Both the position numbers and the translations under genes were made by a program. This document shows, in pieces, positions 23,883-32,973 of a stretch of DNA of 64,000 nt. Numbering within the stretch: the stretch's first letter is position 1; every line of letters begins with the position of its first letter. The notes below the pieces were generated by a model that searched no databases, was not told the origin of the DNA, and saw nothing but the letters and a program-made list of their open reading frames with translations. The stretch lies in NCBI GenBank assembly GCA_002316015.1, contig DCCS01000032.1, positions 186,515-250,514 on the forward strand. The letters run 5' to 3'. Source of the stretch: Prevotellaceae bacterium UBA1075. Lineage in GTDB: Bacteria; Bacteroidota; Bacteroidia; Bacteroidales; Bacteroidaceae.

Positions 23883-25163
23883 ATGGAAAGAGACAACACG
23901 GTGTTCGCACTCATCGAGGAGGAGAGGCAGAGGCAACTCAGAGGCATCGAACTCATCGCCTCGGAGAACTTCGTGAGCGACCAGGTGATGGAGGCCATGG
24001 GCACATGCCTGACCAACAAGTATGCCGAGGGCTATCCCGGCAAGAGGTACTACGGGGGGTGCCAGGTGGTGGACAAGGTGGAGCAACTGGCCATCGACAG
24101 GGCCAAGGCACTCTTCGGCGCGGAGTATGCCAACGTGCAGCCGCATTCGGGCGCGCAGGCCAACGCGGCCGTGTTCCTGGCCGTCCTCAACCCAGGCGAC
24201 ACCTTCATGGGACTCAACCTCGACCACGGGGGACACCTGAGCCACGGCTCGCTGGTGAACACGAGCGGCATCATCTACAAGCCCGTGGGCTATAACCTCA
24301 ACAAGGAGACCGGACGCGTCGATTACGATGAGATGGAGCGCCTGGCCCGCGAGCACAAGCCCAGGATGATCATCGGCGGCGGATCGGCCTACAGCCGCGA
24401 GTGGGACTACAGGCGCATGCGCGAGATAGCCGACAGCGTGGGGGCCATACTGATGATTGACATGGCTCATCCCGCAGGGCTCATCGCGGCGGGACTGCTG
24501 GACAACCCCGTGAAGTACGCCCACATCGTGACCAGCACCACACACAAGACCCTGCGCGGCCCGCGCGGAGGGCTCATCCTGATGGGCAAGGACTTTGAGA
24601 ACCCCTGGGGAAAGAAGTCTCCCAAGGGAGAGGTGAGGATGATGTCGCAACTGCTCAACAGCGCCGTGTTCCCCGGCATACAGGGCGGCCCCCTGGAGCA
24701 TGTCATCGCGGCCAAGGCCGTGGCCTTTGGCGAAGCGCTCACACCCGCGTTCAAGGAGTGGGCCATGCAAGTGAAGAAGAACGCGGGCGTACTGGCCGAC
24801 GAACTGATGAGGCGCGGCTTCAACATCGTGTCGGACGGGACGGACAATCACTCCATGCTGGTGGACCTGCGCGGCAAATATCCCGACCTCACCGGAAAGG
24901 TGGCCGAGCGCGTGCTGGTGGCAGCGGACATCACCGTGAACAAGAACATGGTGCCCTTTGACACGCGCAGCGCGTTCCAGACCAGCGGCATCCGCCTGGG
25001 CACACCCGCCATCACCACGCGTGGAGCCAAGGAGGACATGATGGTGAAGATTGCCGACTTCATCGAGCGTGTGCTCAACTCGCCCGAGGACGAGCGCGTC
25101 ATCGCTCAGGTGCGCTCGGAGGTGAACGCGCTGATGGCTGGCTATCCGCTCTTCGCCTACTAA
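23883..25163 (+). CDS. glyA: Serine hydroxymethyltransferase
   Basis: Cytosolic PLP enzyme of 426 residues converting serine and tetrahydrofolate to glycine and methylene-THF. The ATG at 23883 gives the usual family start followed by ELIASENF. The PLP Lys lies in TSTTHKTLRGPRGG near residue 223, and the substrate segments KRYYGGCQ and HSGAQANAAVF are present. It lies 75 bases after pyrI with no promoter box between, so it is probably cotranscribed with pyrBI and supplies one-carbon units for nucleotide synthesis. Confidence 0.97.
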   Translation: MERDNTVFALIEEERQRQLRGIELIASENFVSDQVMEAMGTCLTNKYAEGYPGKRYYGGCQVVDKVEQLAIDRAKALFGAEYANVQPHSGAQANAAVFLAVLNPGDTFMGLNLDHGGHLSHGSLVNTSGIIYKPVGYNLNKETGRVDYDEMERLAREHKPRMIIGGGSAYSREWDYRRMREIADSVGAILMIDMAHPAGLIAAGLLDNPVKYAHIVTSTTHKTLRGPRGGLILMGKDFENPWGKKSPKGEVRMMSQLLNSAVFPGIQGGPLEHVIAAKAVAFGEALTPAFKEWAMQVKKNAGVLADELMRRGFNIVSDGTDNHSMLVDLRGKYPDLTGKVAERVLVAADITVNKNMVPFDTRSAFQTSGIRLGTPAITTRGAKEDMMVKIADFIERVLNSPEDERVIAQVRSEVNALMAGYPLFAY

Positions 25164-25203
25164 CCGGCACGGGTTGCACAACAGAGACAAGCAACTCAAA
25201 AGC

Positions 25204-25242
25204 CCAGGGGCTGTGCCCTGTGAGTGCAGGCACAGCCCCTGG
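25204..25242 (+). terminator. Hairpin after glyA
   Basis: Perfect 14-bp arms (25204-25217 and 25229-25242) with an 11-base loop lie between glyA and sbcD. There is only a short T stretch after it, so it could be an imperfect terminator or an mRNA-stabilising hairpin that lowers sbcDC expression. Confidence 0.6.
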
Positions 25243-25270
25243 CATTTACGACAATCCTACAACCTACACA

Positions 25271-26425
25271 ATGAAGATATTGCACACAAGCGACTGGCAC
25301 CTGGGACAGTCGCTGTTCAACTACGACCGCACCGAGGAGCAGTCGGCCATGCTGGAGCAGATGGTATGCCTGGTGAGGGAGCACCAGCCCGATGTGTTCC
25401 TGCTCAGTGGGGACATCTTCGACACCACACAACCCTCGGCGGCCACACAAAGGCTGTTTGTCAACGCCATAGTGAACATCCACGAGACCCGGCCAGGCAT
25501 GGCCATCGTGTGCACGGCAGGCAACCACGACAGTGCAAGCCGCCATGAGGTGTTCAGGCAGCCGTGGCTCAATCTCAACGTACACAGCATAGGACGGCTT
25601 GACCGTGACAACCCATCGGGCCACATCATACGGATTGAGGGCACGGGATATGTGGTGGCTCTCCCCTATTGCTACGAGCGCAACATCCCCCAGGACTTCT
25701 GCCAGCAGTTGCTTGACGAGGTGGCCCGGGAGAACAAGGCTCAGCTGCCTGTGGTCATGATGGCCCACACCACACTGGAAAGAAGCGACCTGCGTGGACA
25801 CATGACGCATGCGGGCATCACCATAGGCGGCATCGAGACCATGACCCTGGAACAGGTGGGACGTGGTTATGACTATCTGGCACTGGGACACATCCATCAT
25901 GCACAGTGGGTAAGGGGCACCAGCCAACGTGCCCGTTATTGTGGCTCACCCCTACAGGTCAGTTTCGACGAGGACTATGAGCACAGCGTGAGCATTGTGG
26001 ACATTGACGCCCATCACGGCAAGCCTCTGCTCCACACCATCCCCATCCACTCGCCGCGCCCACTGGTCACCCTGCCCCCACAGGGGTATGCCTCCTGGGA
26101 GAAGGCCATGCAGATGCTGGCCGACTTCCCCCAGGACAATCCCGCATACATCCGACTCAACATCAGCCATGAGAGCACCCTGCCTCCCGACGCGACCAAC
26201 GAGGCCAGCCGGGCTGTGCAGGCCAAGCAGTGCCGCCTGTGCATCATTAACCGCGAGCGAAGGGAGGCCGGGACAGGCACGCAGGAGACATTTTCCATAC
26301 AGGAGTTCCGGCAGGAGTCACCACTTGAGATAGCGTGCATGTATGCCAGGCAGCACGGGTATGTGTTTGACAAGGACACCATCAAACTCTTCAACGAGGC
26401 AGTCAACTTAGTCAACGAGGAATGA
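25271..26425 (+). CDS. sbcD: Exonuclease SbcD (Mre11 family nuclease subunit)
   Basis: Metallophosphatase-fold nuclease subunit of the SbcCD complex that cleaves DNA hairpins and processes breaks, 384 residues. Motifs are HTSDWHLGQSL at the start, SGDIFD (about 51), GNHDS (about 84), the MMAHTTL segment and LGHIHHAQW, together giving the di-metal site. The ATG at 25271 starts four residues before the first motif. The stop overlaps sbcC as ATGA. Confidence 0.95.
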   Translation: MKILHTSDWHLGQSLFNYDRTEEQSAMLEQMVCLVREHQPDVFLLSGDIFDTTQPSAATQRLFVNAIVNIHETRPGMAIVCTAGNHDSASRHEVFRQPWLNLNVHSIGRLDRDNPSGHIIRIEGTGYVVALPYCYERNIPQDFCQQLLDEVARENKAQLPVVMMAHTTLERSDLRGHMTHAGITIGGIETMTLEQVGRGYDYLALGHIHHAQWVRGTSQRARYCGSPLQVSFDEDYEHSVSIVDIDAHHGKPLLHTIPIHSPRPLVTLPPQGYASWEKAMQMLADFPQDNPAYIRLNISHESTLPPDATNEASRAVQAKQCRLCIINRERREAGTGTQETFSIQEFRQESPLEIACMYARQHGYVFDKDTIKLFNEAVNLVNEE

Positions 26426-29400
26426 AACTGAAACAACTCACCATACACAACATAGCCTCGATAGAGGACGCTACCATCTGCTTCAACGCTGAACCGCTGG
26501 CAAGCAGCGAGGTGTATCTGATAACGGGCAAGACCGGGGCGGGCAAGTCCACCATCCTGGACGCCATCTGTCTGGCTCTCTATGCCGACACACCCAGGCT
26601 CGACAACACCTACATGCAAGGGATCCTGGCCGACCAGGACAAGGAGGTGAAGGTCAATGACCCCAGGCAACTCATGCGACGCAATACGGGCGAGGCTTTT
26701 GTGCGGCTCACATTTACAGACGTCAATGGCACCCCCTACGAGGCAACCTGGTCGGTGGCAAGGGCAAGAAACAAGAGCAACGGCAACCTGCAGGCCAAGA
26801 AGTGGAGCCTGAGAAATGTGAAGGCCGACTTGACATACAGCAAGGACGATGAAATAAAGGCCGAGATAAGGCGGGTCATCGGGCTTGACTTCAAGCAGTT
26901 CTGCCGCACAACCATGCTTGCGCAGGGAGAGTTCACGAGGTTTCTCAACAGCAAGGATGACGAGAAGGCCGATATCCTGGAGAAGATAACAGGTGCCGGC
27001 ATCTACTCACGCATAGGTGCGAAAATCTTTGGCCTTGCCAAAGAACATAAGGAGCAATGGGAGCAGGCCGAACAGCAGGCACGCAGCGTGCAGGTGCTGA
27101 GCGAGGAAGAACAACGGGCCAAAAGGGAGGAGTGCGCGCAGATAGAGCGTGAGCAGGTGAGGAACAGGCGGGAGCAGGAGCGCACGCAAGCCATACTGAC
27201 ATGGATGGACAGGGAGAAGGAACTGGCACAGAAGGCGGTACTGGCACAGAGGCAACTGCAAGAGGCCGAGGAGAAAGCGGCAAGCGAGGCGTTCCGCAAG
27301 AGCCATACTCGCAACAGGTTGTGGAGAGACACGCAGGAGGCAAGGGGATGGGTGGCCGAACTTGACCAGGCACGCTCACGCATCAGGCAGCAGCAGGATG
27401 CCCTGGACACCATGGCGCAGGAGTATCTCATGCTGAGAGGGGTGCGCGATGCCATGCGCCAGGATGCTGAACGCAATGCGCAAGCCATACGCCGCATGCA
27501 GGCTGTGATGGAAGGCGAAGCACACCTGGTGCCCATTTACAACAACGCCCAGGCTATAGTGAGCCAACTGGTGATTGTGGCCGACTGCAACCGCAAGGCG
27601 CAGGAAACCAAACTCGAGGGGGAGCGGCTGGCCAAACAGATAAAGGATGAACTGCAACCCAGATGCAAGGAGACAGCAGAACGCCTGACCATGCATGTGG
27701 ACAAGCAGGACACGCTGGGAAAGGATATCACCCACAAGGAGGCGGAACTGCAGCAGATGCGCCTGCCCCAACTGAGGTTGGCATGTGAGCAGAACACCAC
27801 GTTGCAGAACCATATATCCACGGCCACAGATGCCATCCATGCCTATGTGGATGAATTGCATAGGGACAGGATGCAGAGGAGAAAGATAAAGGAGACTGAA
27901 GGGGAAATAGCGCAAAAGAGACTGTTGCTTGACAAGTTGCTCCCCAAGATACATGATGCCGAACTGGTGCTGCAAACCTTGCAAGAAACCTTGCAGAAGG
28001 AACAGGAGAAGGTGAGCGACTGGGCAAGACGGCTGCGGGTGAAACTGCATGTGGGCGACGTTTGTCCCGTGTGCCTGCACAAGATTGACTCGGAACTGCC
28101 CCATGAGGACATGCTGGCCGAACTGGTGGCGGAATCGGAACAGAGGTTTGCCGGGGCACAGAAGGCAAGGGACGAACTGCAGCAGCAAAGGGTGACTCTG
28201 GAGGCATCGGTCACAGCACTTGCGTCCAACCTGGCCATACAAAAGACCGCACTCGATGAAACCGGGCATCTGGGCAAAGCCGCACAAAAAGCCAGGGCGA
28301 GTGTGGATGCCTGCCTGACTGGCGAGCATTGTGAGCACTTCCATATATATAATAATAAGGAGGAGGGCGAGGCACTTGACAGGTGGGAACACTTTCTTCG
28401 GAATCCTGGTCAAGGGGAACAAGAGGAAGATAGACCAGAGCCTGGCGCATGCGATTCTGTGCTTGCCATACTGGCATCCATGGGCGCGAGGGTGCAGGAA
28501 GAGCTGCTGTTGCAGAGGCAAAAGATACAGGAGGCAGAACAGAAGGAGGTTACCTTGAGGAGACTCAGGGCAGAGGCCGACAAACTTGCCGAAGCGCAGA
28601 AAAGCCTGGCCGAAGCCTCGCTGAAGGCAGAGGCGGCCCTGGAGAAGGCGAAAGGCAGGCAGGACACACAGCAGGCAACCATCCGACTGCTGGATGGCAA
28701 CCGCAGCCAGGCAACCGCACGGGTAGAAGCACTCATGCGCGTGCAGGCCGCCAAGCAGCAATGGCGATACAACTGGCATGCCTCACCGATGGAGTTTGCC
28801 AGGGAACTGCAAGCCGCCACGGATGCACACAACAAGCGTGCCGAGGAACTGCGGCAACTCGAGCAGAAACAGGAACGGCAGGCCGAGAGGCTCAAGAGTC
28901 TGTCGGCGGTAACTGATGCCATCGAACAGATGATGCCGGCATGGGCCTGCATGCAGGCCGACTCACATGTCATCACAAGCGACACAGCCTCGGACACCAT
29001 CACTTCGCATGCCAGCACGCTGCTGGGCCGGATAGGCTCGGCGCAGGATCAAAAGCAACTGGCCACACGGCAGGCAGAGAGCCAGGAGCAACTCTTGCAG
29101 GACTATGCATGCTCGCACCACGAAGAACTGAAGAGGCTGTCCTGGCTGAGGGAGGAATCAGGGTACGACAGCACATCTGCTCTGCATCGGTTGCTGGATG
29201 GCATGCACTGGCTCAACAGCCTTTCCCAAAAGGACATTGAGGAGAGTGAGCACAGCCTGGATGAAGTCCTGAACATCCGCATCAGGCAGCATGCCTTACT
29301 GGAGGAGGCAAGACGGCAACAGGAAGAGCATCTGCTGCACAAGCCACAGATGGAGGACGAGGAGACGGCCGACACGCTCTCGGCCAGGATGCGCCTGCTG

Positions 29401-30030
29401 GCCACAGAAGCCGAGGAACTCGCAAGACGCAAGGGGGGAGTGCAGCGGGACCTGAAGGTAGACCAGCAAAACCGGCAAGCGGCAGGCAAACTGCTGGAAC
29501 TGGCCAAGGCAAGAAAAGAAGAATATGCACGCTGGGACCGGCTCAACCAACTGCTGGGTGATGCCACAGGAAGCAAATTCCGCAAAATAGCCCAGAGTTA
29601 TGTGCTGGCCAACCTGCTGCACTCTGCCAATGCCTACCTGCGCACGCTCACCGAGCGATATAGCCTGCAGGTAGCCCCTGGCAGCTTCGCAATCTCGCTC
29701 ACCGATGCTTATCAGGGCTATGCCACCAGGGCTGCCACCACCCTGTCTGGAGGAGAGAGTTTCCTGGTGTCCCTGTCCCTGGCACTTGCCCTGAGCGACA
29801 TAGACAGCCGCCTCGCTGTGGACACCCTGTTTATCGATGAGGGATTTGGCACGCTCAGTGGCGAACCATTGCTGAATGCCATCAGCACCTTGCGCTCGCT
29901 GCACACCAAGGCGGGCAAGCATGTGGGCATCATCAGCCATATGGATGAACTGAAGGAGTGCATACCCGTGCAGATAATGGTCAATCAGGAAGGCAACAAC
30001 TCGAGCAGCGAGATTGTGGTCAGCGGCTGA
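26422..30030 (+). CDS. sbcC: Exonuclease SbcC (Rad50-like ATPase subunit)
   Basis: A 1202-residue SMC-like ATPase partnering SbcD. The N-terminal ATPase half has Walker A GKTGAGKST (about 35-43); two long coiled-coil arms surround a zinc hook CPVC (548-551); the C-terminal half has the signature LSGGESFLVSLSLALALSD and Walker B DTLFIDEGFGTLS. The second arm contains a short non-coil insertion rich in Glu and Asn encoded by an unusually AT-rich stretch (28343-28357). Overlap with sbcD indicates coupled translation. Confidence 0.95.
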   Translation: MKLKQLTIHNIASIEDATICFNAEPLASSEVYLITGKTGAGKSTILDAICLALYADTPRLDNTYMQGILADQDKEVKVNDPRQLMRRNTGEAFVRLTFTDVNGTPYEATWSVARARNKSNGNLQAKKWSLRNVKADLTYSKDDEIKAEIRRVIGLDFKQFCRTTMLAQGEFTRFLNSKDDEKADILEKITGAGIYSRIGAKIFGLAKEHKEQWEQAEQQARSVQVLSEEEQRAKREECAQIEREQVRNRREQERTQAILTWMDREKELAQKAVLAQRQLQEAEEKAASEAFRKSHTRNRLWRDTQEARGWVAELDQARSRIRQQQDALDTMAQEYLMLRGVRDAMRQDAERNAQAIRRMQAVMEGEAHLVPIYNNAQAIVSQLVIVADCNRKAQETKLEGERLAKQIKDELQPRCKETAERLTMHVDKQDTLGKDITHKEAELQQMRLPQLRLACEQNTTLQNHISTATDAIHAYVDELHRDRMQRRKIKETEGEIAQKRLLLDKLLPKIHDAELVLQTLQETLQKEQEKVSDWARRLRVKLHVGDVCPVCLHKIDSELPHEDMLAELVAESEQRFAGAQKARDELQQQRVTLEASVTALASNLAIQKTALDETGHLGKAAQKARASVDACLTGEHCEHFHIYNNKEEGEALDRWEHFLRNPGQGEQEEDRPEPGACDSVLAILASMGARVQEELLLQRQKIQEAEQKEVTLRRLRAEADKLAEAQKSLAEASLKAEAALEKAKGRQDTQQATIRLLDGNRSQATARVEALMRVQAAKQQWRYNWHASPMEFARELQAATDAHNKRAEELRQLEQKQERQAERLKSLSAVTDAIEQMMPAWACMQADSHVITSDTASDTITSHASTLLGRIGSAQDQKQLATRQAESQEQLLQDYACSHHEELKRLSWLREESGYDSTSALHRLLDGMHWLNSLSQKDIEESEHSLDEVLNIRIRQHALLEEARRQQEEHLLHKPQMEDEETADTLSARMRLLATEAEELARRKGGVQRDLKVDQQNRQAAGKLLELAKARKEEYARWDRLNQLLGDATGSKFRKIAQSYVLANLLHSANAYLRTLTERYSLQVAPGSFAISLTDAYQGYATRAATTLSGGESFLVSLSLALALSDIDSRLAVDTLFIDEGFGTLSGEPLLNAISTLRSLHTKAGKHVGIISHMDELKECIPVQIMVNQEGNNSSSEIVVSG

Positions 30031-30386
30031 CCCCTGTGGACACATGCGACCAGGGAAGGCATTATGAAGAGGCCGCAGGGGAAGTCTTCGCCATGCTCCC
30101 AGGACGCATAGGCTATGGGGGAAGAGGCTCCTGGGGGCAAGCACTATTTCCTCTACCCTTCCACTTCTTGCCAGAAGCCAATCCACTTGGGCAGGCTGCC
30201 TTACTTGCCTTGAGGCAAGGAAAAATCGCGGAGAGACGCTTTTTCCCTCACTTTTGCTTTGCTGTGTCCCGAAAAAGGCGTACCTTTGCAACCGCATAAA
30301 AGGAAATGCACAGTGAGTCATTGACATTTTGAAAGGGAAGGGACACGTCGGAAGACAAGTTTGATGACGCGGAACCGTTCCAGTAT
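30031..30386 (+). other. Intergenic region upstream of the tRNA cluster
   Basis: This stretch holds no supported gene. Its first 200 bases contain short inverted repeats that might act as the sbcC terminator but lack a T-run. The right part contains the tRNA promoter at 30258-30288 and about 100 bases of precursor leader. Confidence 0.5.
30258..30288 (+). promoter_or_regulatory. Promoter of the tRNA cluster
   Basis: TTTG at 30258-30261 and TACCTTTG at 30281-30288 are 19 bases apart, a canonical Bacteroidota promoter. Transcription would start near 30292, about 95 bases before the first tRNA. Confidence 0.75.
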
Positions 30387-30459
<73 letters not shown>

Positions 30460-30477
30460 CATATTGGAATCGAGAAA

Positions 30478-30559
30478 GCCCAGGTGGCGGAATTGGTAGA
30501 CGCGCACGTTTCAGGTGCGTGTGCCGCAAGGCGTGCAGGTTCGAGTCCTGTTCTGGGCA
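30478..30559 (+). tRNA. tRNA-Leu (CAG)
   Basis: An 82-base class II tRNA with a long variable arm. Acceptor GCCCAGG pairs with TCTGGGC; the anticodon loop read by alignment to bacterial tRNA-Leu is TTCAGGT with anticodon CAG; the T arm has TTCGAGT. The CCA end is not encoded. The copy at 30822 differs by one base in the variable arm. Confidence 0.93.
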
Positions 30560-30616
30560 CACACAAGTCTCGAAGGTGTCGGACGTGGCTCTTCCCTTTT
30601 TGCAAAGCATCATAAT

Positions 30617-30697
30617 GGAGAGGTGGCGGAATGGTAGACGCGCTACTTTGAGGTGGTAGTGCCGCGAGGCGTGGGAGTTCGAGTCTCCTCCTCTTCA
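30617..30697 (+). tRNA. tRNA-Leu (GAG)
   Basis: An 81-base class II tRNA: acceptor GGAGAGG pairs with CCTCTTC (one G-U pair), anticodon stem CTACT/GGTAG with loop TTGAGGT and anticodon GAG, a long variable arm and T loop TTCGAGT. The D loop is one base shorter than in the CAG isoacceptors. CCA is not encoded. Confidence 0.95.
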
Positions 30698-30727
30698 CTC
30701 TTCTGTGCAGAGTTCAGAAGTGATGTT

Positions 30728-30800
<73 letters not shown>

Positions 30801-30821
30801 CTTATCCTCATGTTTTGACGG

Positions 30822-30903
30822 GCCCAGGTGGCGGAATTGGTAGACGCGCACGTTTCAGGTGCGTGTGCCGCGAGGCGTGCAGGTTCGAGTCCTGTTCTGG
30901 GCA
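30822..30903 (+). tRNA. tRNA-Leu (CAG), second copy
   Basis: An 82-base class II tRNA differing from the copy at 30478 by a single base in the variable arm (CGCGAG for CGCAAG). It is the last tRNA of the cluster, followed within 20 bases by a terminator. Confidence 0.93.
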
Positions 30904-30921
30904 CATGCGAAAACAGGAGAA

Positions 30922-30966
30922 CGCGGGCGGTGTGGCAGGAAAGCCGCACCACCCGCGATTTTTTAT
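30922..30966 (+). terminator. Rho-independent terminator of the tRNA cluster
   Basis: A 15-bp GC-rich stem (30922-30936 with 30943-30957, one mismatch and one G-T pair) closes a six-base loop and is followed by ATTTTTTAT. dnaB ends convergently at 31005. Confidence 0.85.
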
Positions 30967-31004
30967 GCGCGTGTGTCGTGGATTTCGGAGCAAGTCGGTG
31001 GGCT

Positions 31005-32558
31005 TCAAAATGGAGGCGTGTCGTTGGGACTCAACCCCTCGAAGGGGTCCACGTCTGCCATCTGCCCGGTAAAACCGTCCTGCTGCAATTCCTCGTTGGT
31101 GAGTGGCGTGGATGTGAACGTTCCGCGCCCGCCACTGCTTCCTCCCCTGGGGAGACTGGCTGCCTGCTCGTCCGTAAATCGCGCGAACTCCTTCTGAAAG
31201 TCCAACTTTATGTCACCCACCGACCCGTTTCGGTGCTTGGCAATGATGAACATGGCCTTTCCGCGCCAGTCGTTGCCATGGTCATCCTTGTCGAGGTGAT
31301 AATACTCGGGACGGTGTATGAAGCACACGATATCAGCATCCTGCTCGATGCTGCCCGAGTCACGCAGGTCGCTCAGCAAGGGTCGCTTGGCATCAAATCC
31401 CTCGCGCTTCTCGCCCTCACGGTTGAGCTGTGCCAGGGCTATCACAGGGATATTCAGTTCCTTGGCCAGCCCCTTGAGCGACTGGCTCACGGCAGCCACC
31501 TCCTCCTGGCGGCTGTTGATGTTGATGCCCCTGGCATGCATCAGCTGCAGGTAGTCAATCATGATGCACCTCACCCCATGCTCATGCACCAGGCGACGCG
31601 CCTTGGTGCGCAGCTCGAAGTTGGTGATGGCAGGTGTGTCGTCAACATAGATGGGCGCGCCGTTCAGTTGTCTTGAGCGCAAATCCAACTGTTCCCACTC
31701 GTGTGGCAGAAACTGGCCGCTGCGCAACTTTTCGCCCGAAATCTCGGTCACGTTGACCAGCAGACGCTGCACCAGCTGCTGGTTGCTCATCTCCAGGCTG
31801 AAGATGGCCACAGGCACGCGGTAATCGACTGCCATGCGCTTCATCATGGACAGGGCGAAGGCCGTCTTGCCCATGGAGGGACGCGCGGCTATGATAATGA
31901 GGTCGCTATTCTGCCAGCCATTGGTAATCTTGTCCAGTTTCTCAAATCCCGTGGGGATGCCGCTCATGCCATCCTTCTGCGCCGCAGCCTTGTTGATTTG
32001 CTCAAACACCTGGGTGATGATGGGGTCAATCTGTGTGTAGTCCTTCTTCATGTTCTGTTGCGAGATGGCATACAGCTGTGCCTCGGCATCCTGTATGAGG
32101 TCCTTGACATCCATGGTGGGGTCGTAGGCATTGGTCTGCACATAGCTACTGAAGGTGATGAGCTGGCGTGCGAGTGCCTTCTGGGCTATCACCTTGGCAT
32201 GGTACTCGATGTGTGCGCTGCTGCCTATCTTCATGTTTATCTGCATGATATAAGGTGCACCGCCTGCATCCTCGAGTTCCCCGTTGCGCTCGAGCTGCTC
32301 CCGTATGGTCATGATGTCCACAGGGCGCTGCTCTGTGCCGAGCTCCTGGATAGCCTTGTATATCAACTGGTTTCTCTTGTCGTAGAAACTTTCGGGCTTG
32401 AGCAGTTCGGCCACCAGGGCATACGCCTCCTGGTCTACCATAAGCGCGCCCAGCACAGCCTCTTCCATGTCGAGACTCTGGGGCTGCTTGTGTCCGTACT
32501 GGTCCACGCTGGGCACTTCCACTATCTTCACCGCTTTCTTCTTGCTTTGTGTAGCCAT
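31005..32558 (-). CDS. dnaB: Replicative DNA helicase
   Basis: Hexameric fork helicase of 517 residues. An N-terminal DnaB domain follows a Lys-rich start (SQSLDMEEAVLGALM), and the RecA-like C-terminal domain shows Walker A ARPSMGKTA, FSLEMSNQQLVQRLL, Walker B MIDYLQLM and LNREGEKREGFDAKRPLLSDLRDSG. No intein is present. The ATG at 32558 begins MATQSKKKAV; the frame is open to 32600, but that lies upstream of the probable transcription start. Confidence 0.97.
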   Translation of the reverse strand: MATQSKKKAVKIVEVPSVDQYGHKQPQSLDMEEAVLGALMVDQEAYALVAELLKPESFYDKRNQLIYKAIQELGTEQRPVDIMTIREQLERNGELEDAGGAPYIMQINMKIGSSAHIEYHAKVIAQKALARQLITFSSYVQTNAYDPTMDVKDLIQDAEAQLYAISQQNMKKDYTQIDPIITQVFEQINKAAAQKDGMSGIPTGFEKLDKITNGWQNSDLIIIAARPSMGKTAFALSMMKRMAVDYRVPVAIFSLEMSNQQLVQRLLVNVTEISGEKLRSGQFLPHEWEQLDLRSRQLNGAPIYVDDTPAITNFELRTKARRLVHEHGVRCIMIDYLQLMHARGININSRQEEVAAVSQSLKGLAKELNIPVIALAQLNREGEKREGFDAKRPLLSDLRDSGSIEQDADIVCFIHRPEYYHLDKDDHGNDWRGKAMFIIAKHRNGSVGDIKLDFQKEFARFTDEQAASLPRGGSSGGRGTFTSTPLTNEELQQDGFTGQMADVDPFEGLSPNDTPPF

Positions 32559-32588
32559 TCTCTCTTCCTTTTGGAATGTTTGGGTGGG

Positions 32589-32596
32589 CAAAGTTA
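32589..32596 (-). promoter_or_regulatory. -7 box of dnaB
   Basis: The minus strand reads TAACTTTG, giving a leader of about 27 bases before the dnaB ATG at 32558. Confidence 0.65.
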
Positions 32597-32913
32597 GCAT
32601 TTAATTCGGAAAGAGTGCTCTCGTGAAGGTGGAAGAAAACGTGCGTGCCACTGCAAATGTGTGCTGGCGTGGGCCACATTTGGTTTTTTCTGTCCTTTTG
32701 TCATGTACAAAGCAGGAACAGGGGAACTGGTTGGGCAGGTGTTTTCGTTAGCATGTGAAAATCCGCACAGTGTGCTCTACAACGGAACAGGACAGTCCGT
32801 GATGTGGCATAGAGCACAAACATTCTGTCCAAGAAACTGCCTCTTAAGTTATAAATTTGTTGCTCGAACGAACTTTTTGCTTTCCTTTTATCATTTGTCT
32901 GGTTGGTTTGTTG
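32597..32913. other. Intergenic region between dnaB and gltB
   Basis: About 320 bases, lower in GC than the surrounding genes, with no supported gene. An open frame from 32661 lacks a promoter box and family features. The notable element is a nested inverted repeat at 32771-32818, described separately. Confidence 0.5.
32771..32818. promoter_or_regulatory. Nested inverted repeat upstream of gltB
   Basis: Outer arms TGTGCTCT (32771-32778) and AGAGCACA (32811-32818) enclose inner arms ACGGA (32782-32786) and TCCGT (32796-32800). Both pairs are perfect. The element ends 96 bases before the gltB -7 box, so it lies upstream of transcription and could be a regulator-binding site for nitrogen control, or a small structured RNA of its own. 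No T-run follows, so it is not a standard terminator. Confidence 0.45.
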
Positions 32914-32921
32914 TAACTTTG
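32914..32921 (+). promoter_or_regulatory. -7 box of gltB
   Basis: TAACTTTG lies 52 bases before the ATG at 32974. A -33 box at the right distance is not clear. Confidence 0.6.
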
Positions 32922-32973
32922 CAAACGGAAACAATAATCGCTTAACAAAGCGTCTGTAATACGACATTAGGAC

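Noticed and set aside
32661..32945. Plus-strand 94-codon frame between dnaB and gltB
   Set aside because: No promoter box upstream, no recognisable protein pattern, and it overlaps the gltB -7 box.
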